A DNA stretch of 21,231 nucleotides from assembly GCA_020650975.1 (NCBI GenBank), contig JAIPMN010031326.1, forward strand, positions 2,644 to 23,874, written 5' to 3'. The stretch is from Apostichopus californicus (Eukaryota > Echinodermata > Holothuroidea > Aspidochirotida > Stichopodidae). Under the pieces are notes generated by a model. That model made no database searches and was not told the DNA's origin. It saw only the letters and a program-made list of their open reading frames with translations. The position numbers were made by a program, and so were the translations under genes. Shown piece after piece: positions 1 to 10,500 of this stretch. The number at the start of each line of letters is the position of its first letter. Position 1 is the stretch's first letter.

Positions 1-588
1 ATCTGGAAGTGGTGACTGAAATGGGGGAGGGGTCTAAGGGAAGGGGGTATCCCCCTCCCCTTTGGAAAATTTTTAGTTTTGAAACGTCCTTAGATGCAAT
101 CTGGTGCATATTTTAAGTCAAATTTGGCACCGTAGAATTTCCATTTCGATATTATTTTTATGGCAGTCGGCAGAAGAAGAATTAATTGGATAACGAAGAA
201 AACTTGCATACCGGTACCTATATATATTGAAAAGTAGATTATACAAATCGCAGCTTGAAATTAGGAAGTCAGATTCTGATTGCTGAACATTGGTGAATGT
301 AATTATGCTTATCAGTTATCAGTTATTTTCCGAGAGGTTTTTAACTTGCAGGCGTCGGGTGATTGGATTGGTGAATGAGTTTATCAGATGAAGAGCTGGA
401 AAATCGAAATAATCGATAAAGAAGCTCCCGTTCTCCTTTTCTCTATTCACCTTTCCTTCTTTCTTCCCCTTCCGCTCTCTTCACCTTTTCTCCTTTTGCC
501 GACAGACCCAAAATTTGCCGACAGTGACCAAATTATTGGGGGTGTGACACTCCCCCCCACACCCCCCCCCCCGCTCGCTACGCCCCTG
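1..588. mobile_element. hAT-like non-autonomous element relic (right end visible)
   Basis: A G-rich start (GGGGGAGGGGTCTAAGG), a mid part resembling 18600-18690 (AGATG.AA.CTGGTGC followed by TATTTT), and a right end reading CGCTACGCCCCTG at 576-588, the reverse of the CAGGGGCGTAGC ends common in hAT elements. A C-rich run (550-573) precedes the end. No 8-bp target duplication could be matched, because the left end is probably outside the window. There is no coding capacity. Confidence 0.45.
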
Positions 589-685
589 ACGAGGAACTGT
601 AGAACTTTTAAAAAAAGGTATTTATTACACGTATGCATATAGTAAGCTACACATCTCTAATAAGTACACTGTGCCTTGGACGTAC

Positions 686-801
686 CTTCCACGGTAAAAG
701 TCACCTCACAAGTGGAATTCGACCCATCAAAACCCGCAGCAAAATAGATTATTAAGTGTTTTCCTGCTTCAAATTGTGATCCGGAAGGCGAACCATATCT
801 C
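686..801 (-). CDS. Gene B exon 3: C-terminal half of HYR1
   Basis: Acceptor cttgtttcag, donor GTACGT, 116 bases, phase 2 in and phase 1 out, the same length and phases as gene A exon 3. The translation includes GSPSGSQFEAGKHL, YFAAGFDGSNSTC and VTFTVEG. The shared GFDGSNSTC.VTFTV core and N-S-T sequon mark it as the direct counterpart of 14895-15010. The reading frame continues outside the window. Confidence 0.88.
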
Positions 802-3800
802 CTGAAACAAGTAAATAGTGAAGTCGCCATCTTTATGTCTTCCAAATATCAACTTTTACGCATATATCACTAATAAAATGAACAATCAACTTAACTAGAA
901 AATTACATGAAATAACTGGTAAATTAAGTGAATTTAGACTATACTTTAATAATTGCAATGCTCTGACAAAATGGCAGCCTTCTAGTACGACTCAAACGGA
1001 GCAAGATTTACCTTAGATGTTGGGAGAGGGGGTGGAGGGTCAGATATCCATCTAATAGGCCAAGCTTTAGATGGTGTTTAGGTTTGCTTCTAATCTATGA
1101 TACCCGATGTGTGAGGCCTTTCGGCTAATCATTTAGTGATGTTATACTATCGTACATAAAATACTAGTACACTGAGTAAACACTGATTAAGTAAGTCCCT
1201 CGCAGGCGCTACCTGAGGCAAAATGGTATGTATCTTCAAAATATTTCTTCATATTTAAAAGTTTGTTAATTCATGCAATCTGCAATAAATTTCGAGGAAA
1301 CGTTCCACCTTTTTACGCATATGTTCCCACAATGTTGTTTTGTGATTTTATAAATATTTTGATTGCATCGTTAGTAATGATTTCGATCTGATCTCTGAAT
1401 GTGGTATTGATCAAGGCTTAGCTCTTTATCCAAGTATATTATATACCTATTATGTTATGATTCGTTGTTATATTGCATATGATTGTAAGCGCTGTGATAT
1501 GGTTTACCATGAATAGCGTAGCTAAATGCCTAATAATAATAATAATAGTACCTAACCCAGCCCCCACCACTCCACTCCACTCCACACCACTCCAAATCAC
1601 TCCACACCACTCCACTACACACCACTCCACTACACACCACTCAACACCACTCCAAACCACCCCACACTACTCAACACCACCCCACACCACTCAACACCAC
1701 ACCACACCACTCCACACCACTCAACACCACTCAACACCACACCACTCCACACCACTCCGCACCACTCAACACCACCCCACACCACCCCACACCACTCCAC
1801 ACCACTCCACACCACTCAACACCACTCAACACCACTCAACACCACTCAACACCACTCAACACCACTCAACACCACTCCACACCACTCAACACCACTCAAC
1901 ACCAATCAACACCACTCAACACCACTCCTTAACGATGATACACAACCTTACCGCACAACACTGACGAGATAGGGGCGAACTGAAGGAGGACTCCACCAAA
2001 CCCTCCTAACTCTTGAAGTTGATTGAACTGTCCATGGCTCGGGACAATGACGAAACAAAGAAGGGGAGCATTCTGAGAAAGATCCAAAATGAAACATAGA
2101 CACATTAATGTAACAGTGTTATAGCAAACCTATATTTGACACCATCATACACAGAATCCCAAATCCCAATTGATGATATCTTTAAACTTAAAGTGATATA
2201 TGGGTCGTAGGAATAATGGAAAAGAGATAATAATTAGGCATTAACCTGCAACTCACCTAAGTTTAGACGGCCTCTTGACAATTCACCATAGATAAGTCCA
2301 AACAAATATATAATGAAAACGCGATATGCATATAATAATAATAAAAAAAATATGAAGGTCGCGACTTCCAGTAAAGCAAAAATAAGTGGCGAGTGTAAGT
2401 TCCAAAGAAAAAAGTGTATTTTGAGTATGATATCAAACGAAGACAAGATGATGTAAAATAAAACTCTATATCTCGCTGAGGAAAAGTGGTCATGAATTCC
2501 CTTTTCCCGATATACAAAAACCAAAAGGCTGGGTTTTTCATGACTCAGAGGAGTACACCAAAAGAACTAAAAAATAGTGAGGGCGTACTATCAAAATAGC
2601 GAAATCCATCGTGATAGTCACTACACTCTCATCTCCCTATGTGAGTGCGCGCGCGTATGGAAAGCCATTTGAACATTTAATCGGCAATTTTAGATATCTT
2701 AAATTGTTTCTTATTTTAGATATCTAAAATTCTATTTCAGATATCTAAAGTTCTATTTCAGATATATGAAATTAAATTCGAGATATCTGAAATTTTTTAT
2801 TTCAGATATCTGAAATTGAATTCGAAATATCTAAAATAGATTTCGAGATATCTGAAATTCTACTTCAGATATCTGAAATAGATTTCGAGATATCTGAAAT
2901 TCTACTTCAGATATCTGAAATTGAATTCAAGATATCTGAAATTAAGTTGAGATATCTGAAATTAAGTTGAGATATCTGAAATAGAATTTCAGATATCTCG
3001 AATTCAATTCAGGTTTCTGAAATTCTCTGGTATTTCGAGATATCTGAATTAATTTTAAGATATCTGCAATTATCTGTAGATGTCTTAAATAAGTTTGAGA
3101 TATCTGAAATTGTTTCGAGATATCTGAAATCCCTTATTAAATGTTAAATGTGTATGTGCGTGAGAGGAAAAAAAGCACACGGTATGTAGAGAATGATAAG
3201 ACGAAATTTGTAAATAGGACAGATGTAAGTGCTTAGGGGCGGAGTCAAAGGTCAATTGATGTCAAATGTCAATTTGGCCTAAACTGTACTAGCTAACTGT
3301 GTGAACAAATGGCATACGTTTTAGCAAAATTAGGATGTCTTTAACTCCAAAAGTCACATAGTAGGATTAATATTCGGCATAACTTTTTTTCTAATAGGGT
3401 TGTAAATGAGTGGAATGGTTTGCCTGAGAAAGTTGTACTTGCAAGTAGTGTCAATGGGTTTAAGAATGCTTTGGACAAGCACTTTAAGCATTGTAATCGG
3501 GTCTGAGTGTTTGTGTCTTCAGTTTTTTTTCTCTCTCTATATATAGGGTCCATGATTGGGACTTAAGTGTCCCTCCTGATCCTTTTTTCTACTAAACTAA
3601 ACTAAACTAAGTTCATTTTCTGTTCACTCAGAATTGGGTTCAGACTCGGAGTTGTCTCGGACTCGGGGTACCCTGGATTTAGACTTCAGTCCAAGCGAGT
3701 CCATATATTTCGTATCCTCTTCAGTACAAGATGGTTCAATGTTTTCATTTTAAATACAATCAACAATTGTTTGCTACTGTATGACCTACTGTACAGTTGA

Positions 3801-4542
3801 TTCTTTATTATGGAGTGGCTAGATAATTTGCACATACTATGCAATACTATGTTGACCTATAAGCAATATACTACTCTTATCTGAGACAGTGTTGTGGACC
3901 ATAATCTCGAGTACATTCTTATAGGAACCTAATGTTAGGACAGTATTGTTCATTCCATTGACAATAGTGTCCATATTCAAGCAGTTTGGTCCTTGGGAGA
4001 TATATATATAAAAGTAGACTCACTAATCCGTGTTAAAGTACTCCAAAAGTACACGGTGTTCGAGTACTACTCGAGTACCATTGTACTCGGTACTCACACG
4101 CGGTGAAAAGTACTCGGATGTTAAAATACTGGTACTCGATTTGAAGGACTCGACATTCGATCATGGCGAGTACTTTACAAGTTCTTATATAAAAAACAGT
4201 TTTGTAAAGCTGACGGCACCAACACGAAGCCGCATAATTTTTCGATCCATTTTGGCATGTCATTGTATTACTCTATAATAGTATACTCTTCAGTTGTGGA
4301 TCTGGCAATGTTATTATATTCGGTTTAAACTAAGTTAATTCGCAGCCATTTCTTAATTACAAACTGCATAGACTCTATCCGCAATACAGATAACGAAGGG
4401 AACAGTCTTGGTTAATATCAAGACTCTTGGTCGAATCTTCTAAACTGATGATGGAAATATGGTGTGCTGTTGGCACTGTTAACTCACCTGACCACGCAAT
4501 CACGCTGACGAATAAAATCAATGAAAATAAGAACGGTCTCAT
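686..4542 (-). CDS. Gene B: paralogue of gene A, 5' part (3 exons, continues beyond the left edge)
   Basis: Exons 4488-4542, 1952-2072 and 686-801 join in one frame: 292 coding bases, about 97 residues, exactly the coding length of the first three exons of gene A. The product has a signal peptide (about 1-18) and one complete HYR domain (about 19-97) divided by a phase-2 intron at the equivalent place. The last exon ends in phase 1, so further modules, probably sushi, lie left of the window. The large first intron (about 2.4 kb) carries a palindrome array and a retrotransposon relic. Alternatively, exons 2 and 3 could be downstream exons of a very long gene A, with 4542 as an internal promoter and first exon; splice phases allow this. 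I favour a tandem duplication because the signal-peptide exon is duplicated too. Confidence 0.8.
802..1562 (-). other. Gene B intron 2, left part: no recognisable feature
   Basis: AT-rich intron between the two HYR1 halves of gene B. I see no further exon, RNA gene or clear transposon end here. A short (AAT)n run sits at about 1531-1548, just before the minisatellite. Confidence 0.5.
1563..1928. repeat. 10-bp minisatellite ACCACTCMAC
   Basis: About 36 head-to-tail copies of a 10-base unit alternating between ACCACTCCAC and ACCACTCAAC, with a few variants. The run ACCACTCAAC near 1810-1875 is almost perfect. On the gene B sense strand the array reads as GTGGTGTTGAG and ends only about 23 nucleotides after the exon 2 donor. 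Long Thr/His/Ser-rich and Val/Trp/Gly-rich open frames here are artefacts of the repeat. Confidence 0.95.
1952..2072 (-). CDS. Gene B exon 2: N-terminal half of HYR1
   Basis: Acceptor gatctttctcag, donor GTAAGG, 121 bases, phase 1 in and phase 2 out. It encodes ECSPSLFRHCPEPWT, then TSRVRRVWWSPP. It is one codon shorter than gene A exon 2 and otherwise aligns along its length. The final CG joins the leading G of exon 3 to give Arg-Arg, as in gene A. The 10-bp minisatellite begins about 23 bases past the donor. Confidence 0.87.
2641..3172. mobile_element. Palindrome-array element 1 (TTTCAGATATCTGAAA units)
   Basis: Between about 2690 and 3130 lie about 21 copies of a GATATC-centred palindrome, best form TTTCAGATATCTGAAA, at roughly 21-base spacing with spacers such as TTGAATTCG. 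Outside it are partial inverted repeats: ACATTTAAT preceded by CATTTGA at 2667-2681 on the left, and its reverse complement at about 3137-3151 on the right, plus CTCTCA / TGAGAG further out. The left flank contains a GTGCGCGCGCG alternating run and CGTATGGAAAGCC. There is no coding capacity. It lies inside gene B intron 1. Confidence 0.7.
3330..3608 (+). mobile_element. 5'-truncated non-LTR retrotransposon, 3' end
   Basis: The plus strand 3345-3506 encodes the extreme C-terminus of a reverse-transcriptase polyprotein: FFSNRVVNEWNGLP followed by ASSVNGFKNALDKHF and a stop at 3504-3506. F-F-x-x-R-V-V-x-x-W-N-x-L-P is the familiar tail of CR1/L2-like elements. A short 3' UTR follows and ends in a (TAAAC)n tail at 3592-3608, as expected for target-primed insertion. 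An upstream in-frame stop and the lack of any polymerase core show it is dead. It lies antisense to gene B in its first intron. Confidence 0.8.
3609..4034. other. Intronic sequence, no gene recognised
   Basis: Part of gene B intron 1. A cluster of ACTCGG/GACTCGG words at 3646-3700 resembles the motif enriched in the following GTACTC repeat and may be a decayed copy. Nothing else is supported. Confidence 0.4.
4035..4176. repeat. GTACTC/GAGTAC-rich inverted repeat (possible MITE)
   Basis: Bounded by AAAGTACTC at 4035 and its reverse complement GAGTACTTT ending at 4176. The interior holds about ten GTACTC or GAGTAC words, including the palindrome-like CGAGTACTACTCGAGTAC. No target duplication is evident. 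The overlapping open frames on both strands are a consequence of the repeat. Confidence 0.5.
4488..4542 (-). CDS. Gene B exon 1: start codon and signal peptide
   Basis: The ATG at 4542-4540 opens MRPFLFSLILFVSVIAWS, followed by one base and a GTGAGT donor (4487-4482). The hydrophobic core and the small residue before the joined ECS fit a cleavable signal peptide. A lies at -3. The exon is one codon longer than gene A exon 1 and uses the same phase-1 donor with the identical GTGAGT. Confidence 0.85.
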
Positions 4543-4603
4543 TTTGTCGTAAATAAGTAGGTATCTGACTTCTTGTTATCGGTAACACATACAAAAGCAC
4601 GCC

Positions 4604-4611
4604 TTTGTATA
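4604..4611 (-). promoter_or_regulatory. Putative TATA box of gene B
   Basis: TATACAAA lies 62 bases upstream of the gene B start codon, a spacing similar to the TATA-like box of gene A. It would give a 5' leader of about 35 bases. Apart from this box the two upstream regions do not look alike by eye. Confidence 0.4.
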
Positions 4612-4908
4612 TCTAAGGTCTTGTCCAGCCAAGGTAGCAATGACTGTTACCTTCAATATTACAATATGTTATCTCTTCTTGTAAGTTTCACTTAAAGAGA
4701 GAGCATGAATTACAATCTGTCGCTTTCTTAGAAACCAACCGTTGTTTTGTGATAGCACTCCGATTGGATGACCTTACATGCATGACATTTGACAAGTACA
4801 TGTTATTTTAACATATAGGCTACAAGCTACGGTAGCTTTGAATAGGGGTCAATTTAGAACATGGGATTTCCCGCAACCATTACTCAATACCTGTAGATAC
4901 TCCAAGTG

Positions 4909-5274
4909 CAGTGGCGGAGCTAGGGGTATTGGTCAGGGGGGCGAGAATGGTCTGTAGGGCGCATTCCACACTATCTAAACGGAGCGCCACCACAGGTTGG
5001 CGCGGAGCGTACAGAATTTTTTTGAGTAAAGATTCTCCCTAGATCGCCGGAAATGACCCTTTCCGGGCCTGGCTAATTTGCAGATAAACGAAGAATAAAT
5101 AGGTGTCATCGCCAACAAAATGTGACAACTGTCAATAGGTAGATGAGAGCGCAATAAAAAAGTCAATAATCACGAATAAGTAAAAAGTGTTAAAATGCTG
5201 AAAGGGCGCCAGCAGGCCATTTGAGTCCGTCAGGGGGGCATCCTTCCCCTGACTGTATGGACGCGCCGCCACTG
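4909..5274. mobile_element. hAT-type MITE with perfect 8-bp target-site duplication
   Basis: The left terminus CAGTGGCGGAGC and the right terminus GCGCCGCCACTG form an inverted repeat with one mismatch. Identical 8-bp direct repeats TCCAAGTG flank the element at 4901-4908 and 5275-5282. Ends of the CAGTGGCG type and an 8-bp duplication define hAT insertion. The 366-bp interior has G-rich subterminal parts (CAGGGGGGC) and no transposase, so it moved in trans. It lies about 300 bp upstream of the gene B promoter. Confidence 0.93.
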
Positions 5275-5282
5275 TCCAAGTG

Positions 5283-8059
5283 AATATGTTATATCGCATC
5301 ACACATAGCACACAAGGAAGGAATTGGTAAAAGAATGTTATCTGGCTACTCTTTATTTTCGAATGAGTGAGAGGGGATTGTTCGTCTACTTTTTAGACGG
5401 TCTGGTTGGGCACTATGCATTTACCGAGCTGACCATGGATTTCCCAGAGAGTCTGGCCAAGAGTTGCAAGTTTGGGTTATTTATTTACTGTAAATATTGA
5501 GGTTTCATAAACGCTCTCTCACTTTAAAAACAACTCAATAGACAATTTGAAAACACTGGCTGTGATGCAAAGTCCCCCGAGAGATTTGTAATCCGGTTAT
5601 GTTTTTCATGATCTGCTTGTTGTTAGTCACAGGGGCTTACTTAGGCGACAGTGATCAAACGTGACGTCTGTTACATATTTTATAATTCCAACTACACTTT
5701 GGATAATACTTGAATGTTTTCATAACCTTTACTAGCTCCCGCCGACAGATGTTGAATTAAACCGTTAGCTGTAAATCAAAGAATGTTATAGAGGAACATT
5801 CTGTCTGCGAATAATAAACTAATTATTTTGGCCATTTTAAATACTCCAGTTAAAAGACTAAGTTATATACCTAGGCATATATAGCCTACATTGTTAAATG
5901 GTTAGAATTGTTCCTCAAACGCCTTCAATATCCTCATCTTAAATACGCTATGACAGTTGTCTCTGTTAAAACGGTTTCTAAGGCCAACGAACCTGAACTC
6001 TTACCGAACAGTAACGCTTGGAAATTAAACGCATCCATATCACCATTTAATAACGCATTTAACGCAAATGGTGTTGATTGTATTATTTTTTTACATCACC
6101 GGCCCTCTGAACTCGTAAAAATATCACATGTGAGGTTTAACACGTTATCGTCAAAATCAATAAATGATATAGTCATTATGATTAAATTATATATTCTTAG
6201 TGTATACGTGGCGAAGGATGGCTGACAATACATTCCAGAAGGCACAGGCCAAAGGCTCCGTGAAGTAAGGTTGGTATCATATAGCTGATGAAAATGGTTT
6301 CTTAAGTTAAAATATGGAACGCATACAACTATTGTTTATATCAATATCATTTTCTATTCTTGGAAAAGACATCAATTAGTTTCTGTGGTGTTTCTTACCA
6401 ACATGACCGATGATGAAGTACTATCGACTGTTCCTATAATCTCACAATAATGTACCTCTTTAAATAGATTTTTACTACGATTGTCAATTCTGATAGAATT
6501 AAAGACGTGTCTCTTTCAGTATGATATATACAGCATTTTCTTAATGCAAATAAAGCAAGCACATGAATCAAATTATTGCTTTCAATAATTTATTGCAGGT
6601 CTCTATTTTTTTCACCGATAGGATAAACAAAACATGGTATACAAGCGCTATATATTTTACGACTACAACACAGCAGCCTTACATGCGTATATTTTTCTTG
6701 TATGACGTGTTCTTAATATAAATCAATGTCGCCAATATCTACTACAGGTGGCTAATTACGAATTATCAATCATACTGAACCGTAAAAGGATATATCATTT
6801 GATAAAGTTTAATCCTGCTCTGAGCGACATTCATAACGTTTGCTGTCATATTTGGTTATTTACGCAATATGTATTTGTCTCCAAATAACCATTTATTCTG
6901 AATGTAAACCTGGACCTATTTATGCAAGCGGTGAGTCAAACGGAACGCTAACCCTTGCAAATCCTGTCAGAATATAGTTATTTCAAATGAAGGAAGTAGT
7001 TTGTTTATGACTGCATGTTTATATGACCCTCTGCCTTACCAATGATTGTCCATTATATTTTGTTCAACTACTTATACTGCCGGTGTATATTAGTATACTT
7101 TGACCCCGTAGAAACATGTCAGATCGAACCACAACTACTGTATGACCGGACTGAGTGAATATTCTTGAAAATTCAGTAAGCAATGACATCATATGATATA
7201 TTGTCCCCAGACCGAAAATGCCAACAAAGCGAAAGTTTGCATACGAATTGTTTCAAATTAGGCGATGGTCACTACCTGTAAACTTTGACTTAAGTAAATA
7301 AAGTGTGCAAACAACAAGATGGGACTTGGCTAAGTTCAAATCCATTCTGAATAACTTTTGATAATTTGTTGGGCTGGTTACATTTGAATCTCAGCGTACC
7401 TAGGAATGCAGAGAGTATATACCATTAAGTTAATAGCGCCACGACCAAAAGGAAGTATAGGAATGGTTTCAAACAGATAATGGGGGAGACATCAATGTAC
7501 ATTGGTTGATTCATACATGAAGACGTTTCCAAACATAAACTTTATTTAGTGAGTATAAGTGAGATAAACCTTTTCGTTACTCTCCACATGTGTACAAAAG
7601 TACATACAGCTACGCATAACATCAGTATCTATTTTTAGCAACGTAAGATTATGTATACGTGCTAGAGGGTACATGATTTGTAAAGAAAGGACAATATTGC
7701 AAAAATACACTCTTATAGTGGCTATATGGTTTCATCTTTAGAATTATGAAATTCAATAGTCACTTCTGCAGTGTCACGTGGTTATTATGAAGGCAATTTT
7801 TTTTGTAACATTAATTGATAATACATAACGTTGGATTTATTGGATTATATTTCAAAAAAGTCACGTTTACAGTATCAATGTCAGATGTGTGATATTCACG
7901 TTGATTCTCAATGAACCTAGCTTCATATACTTGAATTGGCTATAGTCATTAAACGAGAACGCTAATTTACTTAGTGATTCCTTGCCACATTTCATATGAG
8001 AACATTTAACAGTAACACCTCACGCAATACTTGAAGTGATTAGCAGGTTAAATTTCTTG
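5283..8059. other. 2.8-kb stretch without recognisable genes
   Basis: AT-rich DNA between gene A exon 8 and gene B on the transcribed strand. It should contain the gene A terminal exon and polyadenylation site if A ends before B. Two very short candidates fit a phase-1 acceptor followed by a stop: 6920-6963 (13 codons after the split codon) and 5477-5487 (two codons), the latter with AATAAA on the minus strand at 5352-5357. Neither has domain support. The 105-residue plus-strand frame at 5908-6225 has no family features and its codon usage looks random. Confidence 0.4.
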
Positions 8060-9480
8060 CACTGTAGTACACGTACACGTACACGTTTCTGTCAAATTCA
8101 TTATAAGGTTTTTTGTGCTTACAAAAATTTTCAGACTTTAATTCTATTGACATCAAATGACTCTGACTTTCAAAGTAAACTATAAGAGATTATTGCGCTC
8201 ACTAATGCCGATCTAAGTTAAATCAAGTTTGACATTTGAAGCTGACTTATTGGGCTTACAATATTTTCATATCTTCATGGCTTTTTACTTCCACAAGAAG
8301 CAATAGTGTTTTTGTATTCAATAACGTAAATCTCTATGGTAAGTATGAAGTTCATCAAAGCTTTTGTTGTGTCGGCGGGTTATCATGTCTACAACGTCTT
8401 TAGGCATTGACCTCAAATGAACTTCAACTTTTACCAATTTCAATAGGGTGTTTGTATTCAGCAACGGGTTTCAACATAACATGTATGAAGTTCAACCAAA
8501 ATGTACTTTTGGAGTTTATTGTGTTGCCATTTATTTCAGACTTTAAAGGCATTGAAGACTCGCCCCAAACCGCGTGCGGACATCTGAAAAAGTTAACTAT
8601 CTGTCGCTTGCAAGTGACGTTTTGTTCGTGTCGCTACAAAATGCAGACAGTAATGAAACGTGATACCTTAATTGTTATCTTTAGCTGGACCTGAGATGTC
8701 CATCGCTATATCGTTTGTATATGTGGGTATTGACCCCAGCTGTATGTACTGACTGAACACTAGTGTCTAATTACAGACGGTAGCAATCTGTGTGTGTATT
8801 TTCTGGGAGCGATGGTGGTGTCTAACACTTTTGTTACACCTCATTCGAAACTAGGTCAAATTACCGGCATTAGACGTTTCTTTTTGCGCGAGTCTTCACA
8901 CCCCTTAACACATATTGACCTCAAATGATCTTTGATCGCCAACAATTTCAATAATTAATTCATCAAGGTGATCTACATATGAATAGTATAGTTCAAACCA
9001 AGCAACTCTTTTCGAATAATCCGTGTTATTTCTGTTTTCAGATTTTAACTCATGTTTACCTCATATGAACTTTGACCTCCATCGTAAGTGTTTTTGTACG
9101 CACTTAGGTGATACAAAATGTACATATGAAGTTCATTAAGGCTGTACTTTTGTGTTATTTTTTAATGTATGCAAATTTTGACCTCTATTGACCTCAAATG
9201 AATTTTGACCATTACCCATTTTGATAGGGTTCTTGCACGAACTAAGGTGTGCCCATATACTGTAAATACAGAGTTTATTTCAGCTTTGCCTTTGTAATGA
9301 TCATGTTTTGAAGGTTTTCAGACTTTGGTAGACCTTTATTGACATTTAAATGACCTTTGACCTCCACCAATTTCAATATTTCAGTATTCACTAAAGTGGA
9401 TCTATCCTAACTATGACGATCAACCAAGCTGAAATGCCTTAGATATCGTGTTTATAAACCTGGTATGCCGATTACATGAT
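8060..9480. repeat. Degenerate tandem repeat, unit about 140 bp
   Basis: The phrase TTGACCTCAAATGAACTTTG and relatives recurs at about 8146, 8410, 8924, 9056, 9196 and 9348. Each is followed by CCACCAATTTCAATAGGGT-like sequence, then ATATGAAGTTCAT.AA, then TTTTCAGACTTT. Spacing is near 135-150 bases or twice that, giving about eight diverged copies with one disrupted stretch (8560-8910). A (GTACAC)n run (8069-8084) marks the left side. The 95-residue plus-strand frame at 8407-8694 lies within the repeat and is not a gene. Confidence 0.7.
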
Positions 9481-9765
9481 TATATCACTTCAGTTGAGAA
9501 TGACTTGACTATATACAGTCAAATACGTGCAGTACGGTAATTTGCAATTCAAAATAAAATACTATAGTGTTACTGTTTTTTCATTGAAGCATATTGATGG
9601 GAATTTAAAACCATTTCTGGTCATGTTTAAGAAACTTTGGGCAAAGCGTTAATCGAAAGTTCACTGAACTACTGTATAGGGTCTTCAGTTCCGATCTTCA
9701 AAGGAGGAAAACTTGGCATGGTCGTCTCATTGTTACTGCCGGGAATGGTTTCTGTAGAGGAAGTG

Positions 9766-10120
9766 ATATAAAAATAATAATAATAATAATATTAATAATA
9801 ATAATAAAAATAATAATCAGCAGCAGCAGTTATTTTTACGACGCTTTAAAGTGACCACAAATGTGAGAGAAACCTGCAAGGGCTTATGGGTTGCAACTTA
9901 CACGTCTGGTGGCTTCCAATTCAACATTTTAATCTCAAATTTGGAATCTTTTCAATTAGAAAGTCATTTCAGATGGGAAAACCGTAGATTGCTCTAGGAT
10001 GAAAAACCCACCTTACTATGACCCGGCCGGAAATCGAAACCGAACCTCCCGATGGCTAAGCGTCATTACTTCAAATGCCAGTGCCATAATCAGTTAGTGA
10101 AGATCTAAACCAATAGTGTC
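9766..10120 (-). mobile_element. tRNA-derived SINE-like element with (ATT)n tail
   Basis: On the minus strand a box-B-like GGTTTCGATTTCC (10041-10029) sits in a tRNA-like context with GGCCGGGTC downstream and TGGTTTAGATC (box-A-like) upstream. About 200 bases of unrelated body follow, ending in CTGCTGCTGCTG and a long (ATT)n tail at 9771-9818. This order is the usual SINE plan. I could not find a convincing target duplication, so the boundaries are approximate. Confidence 0.55.
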
Positions 10121-10179
10121 TCAATGAGATCAAATGTCGGAACCTCTACCACCCCGCCCCCTCCCCTCCCAATGAATAT

Positions 10180-10236
10180 TATAATAATGATGATGATGAT
10201 GATGATGACGACGACGACGACGATGACGATGATTGA
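10180..10236. repeat. (GAT)n(GAC)n microsatellite
   Basis: A run of ATAATAATGATGATGATGATG passing into GACGACGACGACGACGATGACG, flanked on both sides by C-rich tracts. It lies at the 3' side of the non-LTR relic. The frames of Met/Asp/Thr or of Ile/Val across it are repeat artefacts. Confidence 0.95.
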
Positions 10237-10257
10237 TAAAGATCTACCCCCCCCCCG

Positions 10258-10500
10258 CCTCCTCCTCCACCCCAGAATGGTTGGATTTAGATTCCCTGAG
10301 AAATAACTTATCATTTGAACGCAGATTACGGGTCGGAATATATTCTTCAAGCATATCAGAGATGTATAAAGGCAACACTTGCAGTGAACAGACATGTAGA
10401 CAATCAGCATTAGCTTGAACACAATACTGGAACAGGAAGCCAGTGCAGTTCTTTCAAGATCGGTGTAATATGAATAGACCTTTTAGACAAACCAAGATCT
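10258..10500 (-). mobile_element. Decayed non-LTR retrotransposon reverse-transcriptase fragment
   Basis: The minus strand encodes, in successive frames, HITPILKELHWLPVP (from about 10472), then FKLMLIVYMSVHCK, then YISDMLEEYIPTRNLRSNDK and LFLRESKSNH. These are the conserved thumb/C-terminal motifs of non-LTR reverse transcriptases (LHWLPV..R..FKL...Y...H..AP.YISD). At least two frameshifts separate the blocks, and the 3' part is lost at the microsatellite. A relic in the gene A 3' intron. Confidence 0.75.

Noticed and set aside
388-642. 84-residue plus-strand frame with a hydrophobic Leu/Phe/Pro stretch
   Set aside because: It overlaps a C-rich transposon end (hAT-like CGCTACGCCCCTG) and lacks any gene context.
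1473-1964. 163-residue Thr/His/Ser-rich open frame, with Val/Trp/Gly-rich frames opposite
   Set aside because: Produced by the 10-bp minisatellite, which keeps several frames open; it runs antisense over the gene B exon 2 boundary and has no non-repeat domain.
2690-3130. CRISPR-like array of regularly spaced repeats
   Set aside because: Units are short self-palindromes with spacers that are themselves repeated (TTGAATTCG), in an animal intron with no cas genes; it is a satellite or transposon array.
4975-5166. 63-residue minus-strand frame
   Set aside because: Lies wholly inside the hAT MITE and does not resemble a transposase.
5908-6225. 105-residue plus-strand open frame
   Set aside because: No recognisable domain, no promoter or splice context, and composition like the surrounding AT-rich DNA.
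10000-10120. A functional tRNA gene
   Set aside because: Only a box-B-like motif and weak box A are visible; no cloverleaf closes, and an (ATT)n tail follows as in a SINE.
10105-10422. 105-residue minus-strand frame as a gene
   Set aside because: It mixes two frames of a dead reverse transcriptase with a GAT/GAC microsatellite (poly-Ile/Val part).
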